Translations under genes and position numbers: made by a program
Shown here: piece after piece, positions 23,772 through 32,905 of the stretch
Numbering within the stretch: the first letter of the stretch is position 1
How the letters are laid out: each line of letters begins with the position of its first letter
Notes under the pieces: model-generated
Told to the model about the DNA's origin: nothing
Databases searched by the model: none
Seen by the model: only the letters and a program-made list of their open reading frames with translations
Assembly (NCBI GenBank): GCA_963779325.1
Contig: CAVZXS010000011.1
Location: 1 to 64,000 of the forward strand
DNA from: CAVZXS01 sp963779325
GTDB taxonomy: Bacteria; Bacteroidota; Bacteroidia; Chitinophagales; Chitinophagaceae
Direction: 5' to 3'
DNA: 64,000 nt

Positions 23772-25919
23772 ATGAATCAACCGAAAAGATATTTAATTAC
23801 AGCAGCATTACCTTATGCCAATGGCCCGGTGCATATAGGGCACCTGGCAGGCTGTTATTTACCGGCCGATATATATGTGCGTTACCTGCGTGCGCAGAAA
23901 AGAGATGTAAAATTTATTGGCGGCAGTGATGAGCATGGCGTACCCATTACCATTCGTGCCATGAAAGAAGGCATTACCCCGCAGCAGGTAGTTGATAAAT
24001 TTCATGCGATTATAAAAGAAAGTATGGAGCAAATGGGAATATCGTTTGATATTTATTCCCGCACATCCAATAAAGTACATCACGAAACCGCATCCGCTTT
24101 TTTTTTAAAATTATATAACGACGGCCTGTTTGAAGAAAAAGAAACGGAGCAGTATTACGACGAAACCACTAAAACTTTTTTAGCGGACAGGTACATTATC
24201 GGTACCTGCCCGGTTTGTGCCAATCCTAATGCCTATGGCGACCAGTGCGAAAAATGCGGCAGTACTTTATCACCTGAGCAATTAATTAACCCGCGCAGCA
24301 CATTGAGTGATGCCGTGCCGGTAAAAAAGAAAACAACGCATTGGTATTTCCCTTTGCAAAACTATGAAGCATGGTTGAAGGAATGGCTTCTTGAAGGACA
24401 CAAAGAATGGAAGAACAATGTATATGGTCAATGCAAAAGTTGGTTGGACAGCGGTTTACAAAGTCGCGCCATGACAAGAGACAGCAACTGGGGAATAAAA
24501 GTTCCTTTGGAAAACGCTCAGGGAAAAGTATTGTACGTATGGTTTGATGCGCCCATCGGGTATATCAGCGCTACCAAAGAATTAACCGATCAATGGGCAG
24601 ATTATTGGTGCAAAGAAGACCTGCCTGCCGGACAGGCAGGTACCAAGCTGGTACATTTTATCGGTAAGGATAATATCGTATTTCATTGCATCATTTTTCC
24701 GGCCATGTTAAAAGCACACGGCAATTTTGTATTGCCGGATAATGTACCGGCCAATGAATTTCTAAATATTGAAGGAGAAAAAGTTTCTACCAGTCGCAAT
24801 TGGGCGGTATGGGTAAATGAATATGTAAAAGATTTTCCGGGTTGTGAAGATGTGTTGAGGTATGTATTATGTGCCAACGCACCCGAAACAAAAGACAATG
24901 ATTTTACATGGAAAGATTTCCGGGACAGGAATAACAGTGAATTGGTAAGCATCTTTGGAAACTTTGTAAACCGTACTTGGGTATTGATGCATAAACTCTG
25001 CGGAGGCAAAGTACCTAAACTGCATGAAGATATTTTGGATGAAAAAGACAAAGCGCTGATAGAAGAAATTCGAAATGCAAAAGTAAAAGTTGAAAACTTA
25101 CTGGAAGAATTTAAGTTCCGCGATGCGTTGTTTGAAGTGATTGATCTCAGCAGGAAGGGAAATAAATATTTACAAGAAAAAGAACCCTGGATTGTCGCTA
25201 AACAATTAGAGACTCCGCAAGTCTCCTCCTTGGGGGGAGATTTAGAGGGGGCCGCTCAAAAACAAATAGACAATTGTTTACACCTTTGTTTACAGTTAAC
25301 AGCCAACCTTGCTGTGCTGATCAATCCTTTTTTACCAACTACGGCAAAAAAAATGCTGGGGATGATGAAAGTAGTGGATAAAATGCTGGATTGGGAAAAT
25401 GCCGGTAAAATAAAATTATTGAGTGTAGGTTACAGTTTAAGAGAACCGCAATTATTATTCAGGATAATTGAAAATGAAGAAATTATTGCGCAGGTGGAAA
25501 AGTTGAAAGCGGCCTCCCTAAATCCCTCCCAAGGAGCTGAAGGCAAAATGCAAAACGCTGAAAGCAATGAGCATTTAGCTTTAAGCATTAAGCCTGCCAT
25601 TCAGTTCGATGATTTTGCAAAAATTGATTTAAAAGTAGGTACAATAATTTCCGCGGAAAAAGTAGCAAAAGCAGATAAGCTTTTAAAATTAGAAGTTGAT
25701 TTGGGATTTGAGAAAAGAATAATTGTATCCGGTATTGCGCAGCATTTTAAACCCGAAGATATTATAGGTAAGCAGGTAACCATTGTGGCCAATCTTGCTC
25801 CGCGAAAAATGAAAGGCATAGAAAGTAACGGTATGATATTGATGGCTGAAGATGCGGACGGAAAGTTGAAGTTTATAAATCCGGATGAAGTTGCTGCAAA
25901 CGGGTCGAAAGTTTCTTAG
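23772..25919 (+). CDS. metG: Methionine--tRNA ligase
   Basis: 715 residues. HIGH motif at 22-25 (GPVHIGHLAG), a zinc knuckle CPVCANPNAYGDQCEKCGST near 150-170, and a KMSKS equivalent KVSTSRNW near 336-343. The anticodon-binding helices follow, then a C-terminal EMAPII-like tRNA-binding domain (FAKIDLKVGTIISAEKV). Charges tRNA-Met in the cytoplasm. Three stretches look inserted in frame by palindromic repeats: DLPAGQAG near 283, SSLGGDLEGAA near 485, and a longer linker near 580-605. The first lies in the catalytic domain, presumably on a surface loop. Single gene with no apparent operon partner. Confidence 0.95.
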   Translation: MNQPKRYLITAALPYANGPVHIGHLAGCYLPADIYVRYLRAQKRDVKFIGGSDEHGVPITIRAMKEGITPQQVVDKFHAIIKESMEQMGISFDIYSRTSNKVHHETASAFFLKLYNDGLFEEKETEQYYDETTKTFLADRYIIGTCPVCANPNAYGDQCEKCGSTLSPEQLINPRSTLSDAVPVKKKTTHWYFPLQNYEAWLKEWLLEGHKEWKNNVYGQCKSWLDSGLQSRAMTRDSNWGIKVPLENAQGKVLYVWFDAPIGYISATKELTDQWADYWCKEDLPAGQAGTKLVHFIGKDNIVFHCIIFPAMLKAHGNFVLPDNVPANEFLNIEGEKVSTSRNWAVWVNEYVKDFPGCEDVLRYVLCANAPETKDNDFTWKDFRDRNNSELVSIFGNFVNRTWVLMHKLCGGKVPKLHEDILDEKDKALIEEIRNAKVKVENLLEEFKFRDALFEVIDLSRKGNKYLQEKEPWIVAKQLETPQVSSLGGDLEGAAQKQIDNCLHLCLQLTANLAVLINPFLPTTAKKMLGMMKVVDKMLDWENAGKIKLLSVGYSLREPQLLFRIIENEEIIAQVEKLKAASLNPSQGAEGKMQNAESNEHLALSIKPAIQFDDFAKIDLKVGTIISAEKVAKADKLLKLEVDLGFEKRIIVSGIAQHFKPEDIIGKQVTIVANLAPRKMKGIESNGMILMAEDADGKLKFINPDEVAANGSKVS
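24620..24640. repeat. In-frame palindrome CCTGCCTG/CAGGCAGG inside metG
   Basis: Perfect 8-bp arms around CCGGA. It is read as LPAGQAG between KED and TKL in the catalytic domain. Its G/C-rich base use differs from the surrounding codons. Confidence 0.8.
25222..25240. repeat. In-frame palindromic insert 2 inside metG
   Basis: TCTCC and GGAGA arms in a G/C-rich block (about 25212-25255) read as TPQVSSLGGDLEGAA, between two helices of the anticodon-binding domain. Confidence 0.65.
25508..25600. repeat. In-frame repeat-like linker 3 inside metG
   Basis: A block beginning GCGGCCTCCCTAAATCCCTC and running through GCAAAATGCAAAACGCTGAA to AGCATTAAGCCTGCC. It is read as a low-complexity linker (SLNPSQGAEGKMQNAESNEH) between the synthetase body and the tRNA-binding domain. 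The bounds are approximate. Confidence 0.5.
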
Positions 25920-25930
25920 CAGCAAAAAAA

Positions 25931-26437
25931 TTAATTCTTATTAAGTATCCTCTCCGGGCTGCCTTCTTCAAGATAGCTTTTCAACCTGTAACAGGTTTTA
26001 TGACCTATCATATCAATTGTATCGTCGTAAATTTTTTTCATTACACCTTTAAATCCGTGACGATGTATTAAGATCATTTCGGTTTCCGTCTCATTAATAG
26101 CAGTGAAAGAAATATGCAGGAAAATGTTTTCCATTTTTCCCAAGGGAGAAGTATATAAAATTTTATCGACCTCGATAATGTTTTGCTCGGTGTCAATATT
26201 TTTTACAATACCGAAAACAGCATGTTCGGCTCCGGAGTTAGGGAGGCCCCACGTGAGATAAAACATACCGCCTTGATATGGCTCAATAGTACCGTCAATG
26301 GCTTTCCACCAGGTTTTTATGCGGTTTAAATCAAGGAATGCAAGCATACCGCTGACAGGATCTCCTGTATAAGGCATTGTCGCTTTCACAAAATCATCAC
26401 CGGTCTCAATCGTCGTTTCTCTTATCATAACATACAT
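25931..26437 (-). CDS. SRPBCC (AHSA1/START-like) protein
   Basis: 168 residues. The helix-grip pattern is visible: IRETTIETGDDFVKATMPYT, DLNRIKTWWKAIDG, IEPYQGGMFYLTWG, KMENIFLHISFTAI and a long C-terminal helix (KIYDDTIDMIGHKTCYRLKS). Such proteins bind hydrophobic ligands; the function is unknown. The true start may be the ATG three codons in (MIRETT). Confidence 0.65.
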   Translation of the reverse strand: MYVMIRETTIETGDDFVKATMPYTGDPVSGMLAFLDLNRIKTWWKAIDGTIEPYQGGMFYLTWGLPNSGAEHAVFGIVKNIDTEQNIIEVDKILYTSPLGKMENIFLHISFTAINETETEMILIHRHGFKGVMKKIYDDTIDMIGHKTCYRLKSYLEEGSPERILNKN

Positions 26438-26859
26438 ATGAACGAAAAATTTGCCCCAAAAGGATAAACAAAACGTGGTATTCGATAAAAAGTGAAAATT
26501 GAGCGATTGTTCGCATAAAAAAGCGGTCGGTGTGCAGTCTGAATTTGCGTAAGTCAGTAAAATCTATAGCTTTAGAATGGTTTTATATTGGCTTTTAAAA
26601 TTATAGAAGCATACTTTTTTGCGAGTAAGGAACATTTTATACCGTCGCAAAAAATAATTTTTCCGGTCCTCTGCCGCCTTAAACTAATATGCTTTGATCT
26701 TTATAAACTTATTTGCGGGATATCAGTTACCCTTTTACCCATTTTATACTAACTTCGACTAAAATAGTTGTTTAACTAACCAATTTTAAAAACGAAGTAT
26801 TTGCACGGAAATTTTGCGCTAAAACGACGGTTCCTTGCAGGTCATTTAAAGTTTAACTT
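26438..26859. other. A/T-rich intergenic region, divergent promoters
   Basis: About 420 bp between divergent genes. I see no reading frame, RNA or strong hairpin. It must contain both promoters, but I could not place a convincing TTG/TAnnTTTG pair. Confidence 0.4.
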
Positions 26860-27726
26860 ATGAATCGTACGATTAAAAAAGTAGCTGTTCTTGGCAGCGG
26901 TGTTATGGGTTCAAGAATTGCCTGTCATTTTGCAGGTATTGGCGTGCAGGTATTGCTATTAGATATTGTTGCCCCCCAACCCCCTGAAGGGGGAGATGGA
27001 AAAGCATTTGATAAGAACAGGATTGTAAACGATGCATTGGCCGCTGCTATCAAATCAAATCCCTCTCCTGTTTATCATAAGGATGCTGTTAAAAAAATAA
27101 AGACCGGCAATTTTGATGATAACATGAAAGATATTGCCGGCTGCGATTGGACAATTGAAGTAGTTGTAGAAAGATTGGATATAAAACAAATAGTATTTGA
27201 ACAGGTTGAAAAATACAGGAAACCCGGTACACTTATCACTTCCAATACTTCGGGTATTCCCATACACATGATGGCGGAAGGAAGAAGCGATGATTTCAAA
27301 AAACATTTTTGCGGTACGCATTTTTTTAATCCGCCGCGTTATTTACGTTTATTAGAAATTATACCTACACCGCATACCGATCCCGCCATTGTTGATTTCT
27401 TAATGCATTACGGCGATTTGTTTTTAGGGAAAACAACTGTATTGTGCAAAGACACACCTGCTTTTATTGCTAACAGGGTTGGTGTATTTGGCATGATGGC
27501 GATTATGAATGCCATGGAAAAAATGCAATTAAGCATTGATGAAATTGATTCGTTAACAGGTCCTGTTATCGGCCGTCCAAAATCGGCAACATTCCGCACA
27601 GCGGATGTAGTAGGTATTGATACCTTGGTAAAAGTAGCAAAAGGTGTAGCGGATAATTGCCCCAATGATGAAGCAAAAAATATTTTTACCATACCGGCTT
27701 GGTTAGATAAAATGATATGCAAATAA
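26860..27726 (+). CDS. 3-hydroxyacyl-CoA dehydrogenase / enoyl-CoA hydratase, N-terminal fragment
   Basis: NAD-binding domain (KVAVLGSGVMGSRIACHFAG), VVERLDIKQIVF, TSNTSGIPI, HFFNPPRYLRLLEIIP and the C-terminal dehydrogenase helices (TADVVGIDTL). It oxidises 3-hydroxyacyl-CoA in beta-oxidation. The frame stops at 27724 after LDKMICK, while the next frame continues NNWLGDKTGQGFFKK without a gap. Removing one T at about 27718 gives DKMIANNWLGDK, so this and the next entry are one gene of about 795 codons. A palindromic insert (VAPQPPEGGDGK, 26971-27005) interrupts the NAD-binding domain. Confidence 0.85.
   Translation: MNRTIKKVAVLGSGVMGSRIACHFAGIGVQVLLLDIVAPQPPEGGDGKAFDKNRIVNDALAAAIKSNPSPVYHKDAVKKIKTGNFDDNMKDIAGCDWTIEVVVERLDIKQIVFEQVEKYRKPGTLITSNTSGIPIHMMAEGRSDDFKKHFCGTHFFNPPRYLRLLEIIPTPHTDPAIVDFLMHYGDLFLGKTTVLCKDTPAFIANRVGVFGMMAIMNAMEKMQLSIDEIDSLTGPVIGRPKSATFRTADVVGIDTLVKVAKGVADNCPNDEAKNIFTIPAWLDKMICK
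26980..26993. repeat. In-frame palindrome CCCCC-TGAA-GGGGG
   Basis: Perfect 5-bp G/C arms inside a block read as APQPPEGGDG, after the second strand of the NAD-binding fold. Confidence 0.65.
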
Positions 27727-27727
27727 T

Positions 27728-29248
27728 TGGCTGGGAGATAAAACAGGTCAAGGATTTTTTAAGAAAACAAAAGGCGGGGCCGGGGAGAAAGAAATTCTCA
27801 CATTGAATTTACAAACCATGGAATATGGTCCGCGGGTGAAATCAAAATTTGCGACACTTGAAGCTGCTAAACCCATTGATGATTTAAAAATGCGACTTAA
27901 AGTACTATTTCAGGGTACTGATAAAGCCGGTGAATTTTATCGTCAGTTTCATTATTCATTATTCTCCTATATCTCTCATCGCATTCCTGAAATCAGTGAC
28001 GAACTTTATCGGGTAGACGATGCCATGATGGCCGGCTTTGGTTGGGAAATAGGCGCTTTTGAAAGTTGGGATGTATTGGGTGTGGTAAAAACAACAGAGG
28101 CCATGAAAGCAGCAGGCTATAAAGTTGCTCCCTGGGTAGATGAAATGATTGCAAAAGGAATAACCAATTTTTATAAAGTAGAAAATAATATTAAAAAGTA
28201 TTATTCCATCTCATCGGGCTCTTACCAAAGCCCCTCCTCGGGAGGGGTTGGGGAGGCTGCATTTATTGTAATGAAGAATTTTGAAAACGAAACGGTTTGG
28301 AAAAATTCAGGTTGCCGTACGTATCATTTAGGCAATGACGTGTTGGGATTGGAATGGTACACAAAGATGGGAAGTATTGGCGGCGAAGTATTGGAAGGTG
28401 TACAAAAATCTATTGCATTGGCCGAAGAAAAATACAAGGGATTGGTGATAGCCAATGAAGGAACCAATTTTTCTGCAGGAGCTAATGTGGGTATGATATT
28501 TATGCTGGCCTTGGAACAGGATTATGATGAAATAGATATGGCCATCCGCCAATTTCAGCAAAGCATAATGCGGGTAAGGTATTCAAGTATTCCGGTAGTA
28601 GTAGCTCCTCACGGGCTTGCATTAGGCGGCGCTTGCGAAATGAGTATGCATGCCGATAAAGTAATTCCCGCTGCTGAAACGTATACGGGCTTGGTAGAAG
28701 TAGGCATTGGTGTAATACCCGGCGGCGCCGGTACCAAAGAGTTTGTATTAAGAGCCGCCGATGAAATGCATGACGGCGAACCTGAGACGATTACATTGCA
28801 AAATCGTTTCTTAGCAATAGCTACGGCGAAGGTTGCTACCTCAGCTTACGAAGCATTTGATTTAGGCATTTACAGAAAGGGAAAAGATACGGTAAGCATT
28901 AACCAGAGCCGCAGAATAGCCGAAGCAAAACAAGCTGTTATTGATTTATATGATGACGGCTATACCATGCCGGTACAAAGAACTGATATTAAAGTATTGG
29001 GCAGCTCTGCATTGGGCGCCATGCTTGCCGGTATAAACGGTATGCGGCAAGCCAACTATGCAACAGAACACGATGCGGTAGTAGCAAAAAAATTGGCGTA
29101 TGTAATGTGTGGCGGCGATTTAAGCGAACCTACATTGGTGAATGAACAATATTTATTGGACCTGGAAAGAGAAGCATTCCTTTCACTTTGCGGCGAAAAG
29201 AAAACACTGGAAAGAATACAGAGTGTATTGAAAAGCGGAAGCCGTTGA
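27728..29248 (+). CDS. 3-hydroxyacyl-CoA dehydrogenase / enoyl-CoA hydratase, C-terminal fragment
   Basis: Continues the preceding fragment in the next frame: WLGDKTGQGFFKK, a second dehydrogenase-type helical part (DDAMMAGFGWEIGAFESWDV), then a crotonase domain (LVIANEGTNFSAGANVGMIF, APHGLALGGACEMSMHADKV, VEVGIGVIPGGAGTKEF). It hydrates enoyl-CoA in fatty acid breakdown. The only nearby start codon in this frame is TTG 27803, inside the conserved region, so independent translation is unlikely. Another palindromic insert (28231-28247) is read as SPSSGGVGE. The break is either a point insertion or an assembly indel. Confidence 0.85.
   Translation, partial: WLGDKTGQGFFKKTKGGAGEKEILTLNLQTMEYGPRVKSKFATLEAAKPIDDLKMRLKVLFQGTDKAGEFYRQFHYSLFSYISHRIPEISDELYRVDDAMMAGFGWEIGAFESWDVLGVVKTTEAMKAAGYKVAPWVDEMIAKGITNFYKVENNIKKYYSISSGSYQSPSSGGVGEAAFIVMKNFENETVWKNSGCRTYHLGNDVLGLEWYTKMGSIGGEVLEGVQKSIALAEEKYKGLVIANEGTNFSAGANVGMIFMLALEQDYDEIDMAIRQFQQSIMRVRYSSIPVVVAPHGLALGGACEMSMHADKVIPAAETYTGLVEVGIGVIPGGAGTKEFVLRAADEMHDGEPETITLQNRFLAIATAKVATSAYEAFDLGIYRKGKDTVSINQSRRIAEAKQAVIDLYDDGYTMPVQRTDIKVLGSSALGAMLAGINGMRQANYATEHDAVVAKKLAYVMCGGDLSEPTLVNEQYLLDLEREAFLSLCGEKKTLERIQSVLKSGSR
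28231..28247. repeat. In-frame palindrome CCCCTCC/GGAGGGG
   Basis: Perfect 7-bp arms around TCG, in frame inside the hydroxyacyl-CoA dehydrogenase/hydratase gene at the junction of the two catalytic halves. Confidence 0.7.
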
Positions 29249-29258
29249 GGAATTAAAA

Positions 29259-29912
29259 ATGGGAACTGCAGAACTCGACATATTACACAAACAACTCACC
29301 ATACACTCATGGGTAATTACCTACGGTACATTGGCAACTTCTGAATTGACTGAACAAATACGGGAAGAAATTGAAGCGATGTGGAATGATGTAAAAGGAA
29401 TTGTGCGCCTTAAACGTGAACAGTATGATGTGCGATTTCGCATTGAAGCTTATATGCGAAAAGATTTGCGACCCGATGACATTTACGGAAATTACAATCC
29501 TAAAAACAATTACTTCCGTATAGAGGAATATGCGAGAGGAAATATTTCTTTTGTAGATGACCTGGGCAGCAATACCGGTTACTGGATGATGGAAAATTTA
29601 TACAAAGGCTCTACTACCGCCGCTCATGAATACGGACATACTTTAGGTTTGGCGCATCCCGAAGATATGGACCTTCGCGGGCAGGGCCGCCCGGGTATTA
29701 TGTATGCACGGGGTACTTTAGTTGATCCCGAATTCCAGTATGATCCTTCCAAACCTGCCGGCGTTACCGGCGGTACTATGCACCCCATGCACCGCATCGT
29801 TAAGCAAAAAGATATTGATTTGCTAAAACTTTCTAAACTTTCTTTTACTAGCGGCATTGCCGTAACCGGAGCTTTTACCAATGTTTGGCATGATATACAT
29901 CAAAGACAGTAA
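29259..29912 (+). CDS. Metzincin-type zinc metalloprotease (cytoplasmic or leaderless)
   Basis: 217 residues. TTAAHEYGHTLGLAHPEDMD carries HExxHxxGxxH, and a Met-turn candidate follows at PGIMYARG. The N-terminal part (ITYGTLATSELTEQIREEIE) resembles the start of matrixin-like domains. No signal peptide is visible, which is unusual for such proteases. It starts 10 bp after the hydratase gene, so it is co-transcribed with it, although the functional link is obscure. Confidence 0.75.
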   Translation: MGTAELDILHKQLTIHSWVITYGTLATSELTEQIREEIEAMWNDVKGIVRLKREQYDVRFRIEAYMRKDLRPDDIYGNYNPKNNYFRIEEYARGNISFVDDLGSNTGYWMMENLYKGSTTAAHEYGHTLGLAHPEDMDLRGQGRPGIMYARGTLVDPEFQYDPSKPAGVTGGTMHPMHRIVKQKDIDLLKLSKLSFTSGIAVTGAFTNVWHDIHQRQ

Positions 29913-30017
29913 ACCGCACATATAAAAAAACACTCTTTCATCAGATACTTGGTTTTTTTATCTTCTTCCTCCGTATCTTAACGTATCTAATCATTTTTTT
30001 TAACCTAATCGCTTTTT

Positions 30018-31394
30018 ATGAAAAAGAAATGGCCTGCACTCGCAGTATTCATTTATGCATCGTTGCTTACTGCCGCACAACCCCGGTTACCGAAAAATTA
30101 TTATTGGCAAAAATTGGACAACGGATTGGAAGTTGTTGTTATTGAAAACAATAAAGTTCCGTTGGCTACTATTGAAATTGCTGTAAAAAACGGCGCCTAT
30201 ACCGAAGGCCCCGAGTACAGCGGTCTGTCACATTTATTTGAACACATGTTTTTTAAGGCCAACAAAGATTATCCCGACCAGGAAAAATTTATTAAACGCA
30301 CCGAAGAACTGGGTATGATATGGAACGGTACCACCGGCGATGAGAGAGTAAATTATTTTTTCACTTTTGATAAAGACAGTTTAAATGCGGGTTTAAAATT
30401 TATGAACGCCGCGATACGTTTTCCTATTTACCGTGTAGAAGATATGCAGAAAGAAAGACCGGTAGTGGACGGTGAGTTTCAGCGGGGCGAAAGCGACCCA
30501 GGCTTTCAGCTATGGATGGCGGTAAATAAAAAATGCTGGGGCGATTTATTTACGAGAAAAAACGCCATCGGCGATCATGATGTAATTAATACCGCTACAC
30601 CGGAGAAAATGATGGTGATTAAAGACAAATATTATCACCCCAATAATTCGCTGCTGGTTATTTGCGGCGATGTAAAACATGAAGACGCTTTTGCACAAGC
30701 CAACAAAATATTCGGCGACTGGGCGCACAGCGGTTTTAATCCGCATGAAAAATTTCCCATACCGGAATTTAAACCCATTGAAAAAACAGATTACCTTATT
30801 AAGCAATCTTCCATTGCGCAAACGCCTTATGTAATGATGCAATGGCATGGCCCGGATTATCGCAACGATTCTGCCGCTACCGTTGCAGCTGATGTTTTTT
30901 CATCTATATTAGGTTTAAACTCTTCCAAATGGCAGCAGGCCTTGATTGATAAAGGCCTTGCTACTTTTGCAAGCGTAGGTTACCAAACCGCCAAACATGT
31001 AGGCCCCGTCAACATTTTTGCAGTACCAAATCCAAAAAAATTAAAGGAGTTTCATGCTGAAGTATTAAATCAAATAGCCAAGATGGGCGACACCGATTAT
31101 TTTACCGACGAACAATTGGCTACCGCCAAAGAAATTTTATTGAGAAATAAAATAAGAAGAGTAGAAAAGCCATCTTCGCTTTCCATGAATCTTACCTTTT
31201 GGTGGTGCAGCACTTCACTTAATTATTTTACCGCTTACGATGATGACATGCAAAAAGTAACCCGGGAAGATATCATTCGTTATACAAAAAAATACATTGT
31301 AGACAAGCCGTATATAGCCGGTATAATTATCAACGAAGAAATGAGTAAGCAAATAAAACCTGAAGAATTTTTCAAAAACCCAAAATCATTTTGA
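30018..31394 (+). CDS. M16 zinc peptidase, catalytic subunit
   Basis: 458 residues with a signal peptide (to about LLTAAQ). HLFEHMFF carries the inverted zinc motif HxxEH, with the third ligand Glu expected in the RPVVDGEFQRGE region. The second half (KREILLRNK-like helices, SLSMNLTFWW) is the non-catalytic M16_C fold. Degrades peptides in the periplasm. One base separates its stop from the next gene, which encodes an inactive partner, as in two-subunit M16 proteases. Confidence 0.9.
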   Translation: MKKKWPALAVFIYASLLTAAQPRLPKNYYWQKLDNGLEVVVIENNKVPLATIEIAVKNGAYTEGPEYSGLSHLFEHMFFKANKDYPDQEKFIKRTEELGMIWNGTTGDERVNYFFTFDKDSLNAGLKFMNAAIRFPIYRVEDMQKERPVVDGEFQRGESDPGFQLWMAVNKKCWGDLFTRKNAIGDHDVINTATPEKMMVIKDKYYHPNNSLLVICGDVKHEDAFAQANKIFGDWAHSGFNPHEKFPIPEFKPIEKTDYLIKQSSIAQTPYVMMQWHGPDYRNDSAATVAADVFSSILGLNSSKWQQALIDKGLATFASVGYQTAKHVGPVNIFAVPNPKKLKEFHAEVLNQIAKMGDTDYFTDEQLATAKEILLRNKIRRVEKPSSLSMNLTFWWCSTSLNYFTAYDDDMQKVTREDIIRYTKKYIVDKPYIAGIIINEEMSKQIKPEEFFKNPKSF

Positions 31395-31395
31395 T

Positions 31396-32727
31396 ATGAA
31401 AAAGCTATTTAAAAATATACTGTTATTTTTTACAGCAACATTGCCCTTGGGGCTGGCCGCTCAATTGGGCGAGCCGTATGAAATGACCGTTAACGGCGTA
31501 AAAGTAATTGTGCAACCGGGCGGAAATGAAATTGCAGTGATAAAAACAATTATTAAGGGCGGTGTACAAAACTATACTGCCGATAAACAAGGTATTGAAA
31601 ATCTTGCTATGTCGGCGCTTACCGAATGCGGCACCGCGAACGATGATAAAAATACTTTTAAAAATAAATTGGATAAAGTAAGTGCGCAGATTTACGGAAA
31701 TGCCGGTATGGACTTCTCCTCTTTTACCATGAACTGTATTAAAGGCGATTTGGATAAGGTATGGCCGTTATATATTGATGCGTTAACCATTCCGAAATTT
31801 GATACTAAAGAGTTTGATCGTATAAAACAGGATGCAGTTAATTCTATTCGTGCTACCGAATCAAGTCCTGATGCTTCCATTAATAAAATGGCGATGAGAA
31901 ATGCATTTAACGGAAAGAATTATGCAAAAGATCCGCAGGGTACTGTAGAAACCGTACCAAAACTGACGGCGGCGGAAACAAAAGCGTATTACAAATCTAT
32001 TCTCAATAAATCAAGAATGGTAATTGTAATTGTTGCCGAGCTTGAAAAACCGCAGATAGAAAAAATGGTTACCGCATTGCTGGTAAAAATACCGCAGGGA
32101 AAACCATTTGCTCCTAAAAAAGAAACGTATACCCCTGCCGCCAATACGTTTAAACCTGAAAAAAGAGACAACGCTACAAATTATATACTGGGTATTACCG
32201 GGGCACCGCTTCCCGGCACACCCGATTTTAATGCGTACATTTTAGCTATGAATATTTTCAGTACCCGGCATTTTGTAGAGGTAAGAAGTAAAAACGGTTT
32301 ATCATATGCACCCGGTGCCTGGTTCAGCGGGGGACTTACACCTTACTCCAATATTTCGGTAACGACTACCGAACCTGATAAATATATAGAAGTAACCCGT
32401 ACATTGATTGATAAAATAAAAAAAGAAGGTTTTACAGAAGGAGAATTAAAAGACCAAAAAGTGGGTTACCTGACCGGTGTTTATTACCGGCAAGAAACCA
32501 ACGATGCACAGGCCAATTCACTTGCCAATAATGAAGTGCTGCATAATAACTGGAGAAGATCGGTAAAAATAAAAGATGATATAAAGAAAGTAACACTACA
32601 GGATTTAAACCGTGTATTTGGTAAGTATATGAATAATATTACCTGGAGCTACCAGGGCGACCCGAAAAAAGTGAACCCCGTTTTCTATACGCAAAAAGAA
32701 ACGCCAAAGCTGCCAAAAGGATTTTAG
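31396..32727 (+). CDS. M16 peptidase-like, non-catalytic subunit
   Basis: 443 residues, signal peptide to about GLAAQ. The HxxEH site is replaced (AMSALTECGTAND), so it cannot bind zinc, but both M16 halves and the characteristic HFVEVRSKNGLSYAPGAWFS are kept. It probably forms the closed chamber with the catalytic subunit encoded just upstream. Confidence 0.88.
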   Translation: MKKLFKNILLFFTATLPLGLAAQLGEPYEMTVNGVKVIVQPGGNEIAVIKTIIKGGVQNYTADKQGIENLAMSALTECGTANDDKNTFKNKLDKVSAQIYGNAGMDFSSFTMNCIKGDLDKVWPLYIDALTIPKFDTKEFDRIKQDAVNSIRATESSPDASINKMAMRNAFNGKNYAKDPQGTVETVPKLTAAETKAYYKSILNKSRMVIVIVAELEKPQIEKMVTALLVKIPQGKPFAPKKETYTPAANTFKPEKRDNATNYILGITGAPLPGTPDFNAYILAMNIFSTRHFVEVRSKNGLSYAPGAWFSGGLTPYSNISVTTTEPDKYIEVTRTLIDKIKKEGFTEGELKDQKVGYLTGVYYRQETNDAQANSLANNEVLHNNWRRSVKIKDDIKKVTLQDLNRVFGKYMNNITWSYQGDPKKVNPVFYTQKETPKLPKGF

Positions 32728-32751
32728 CACTGTTCATGTAATCATCTTTTT

Positions 32752-32780
32752 AAAAAACTTCCTTCGGGAGGTTTTTTATT
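32752..32780 (+). terminator. Intrinsic terminator with UUCG loop
   Basis: AAAAAACTTCC and GGAGGTTTTTT flank a TTCG tetraloop; one G-U pair. It ends the M16 operon. Confidence 0.9.
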
Positions 32781-32905
32781 TGCAGTTAATTTACCGATAG
32801 ACCGGCATTCCCGGCCTTTTACAAAATCATTTTGCATAAAAAATAATATCAACGCCTTTGTTTTCATATATTGCCCCATAATTAAAAAATCGAAACCTGT
32901 AATTC

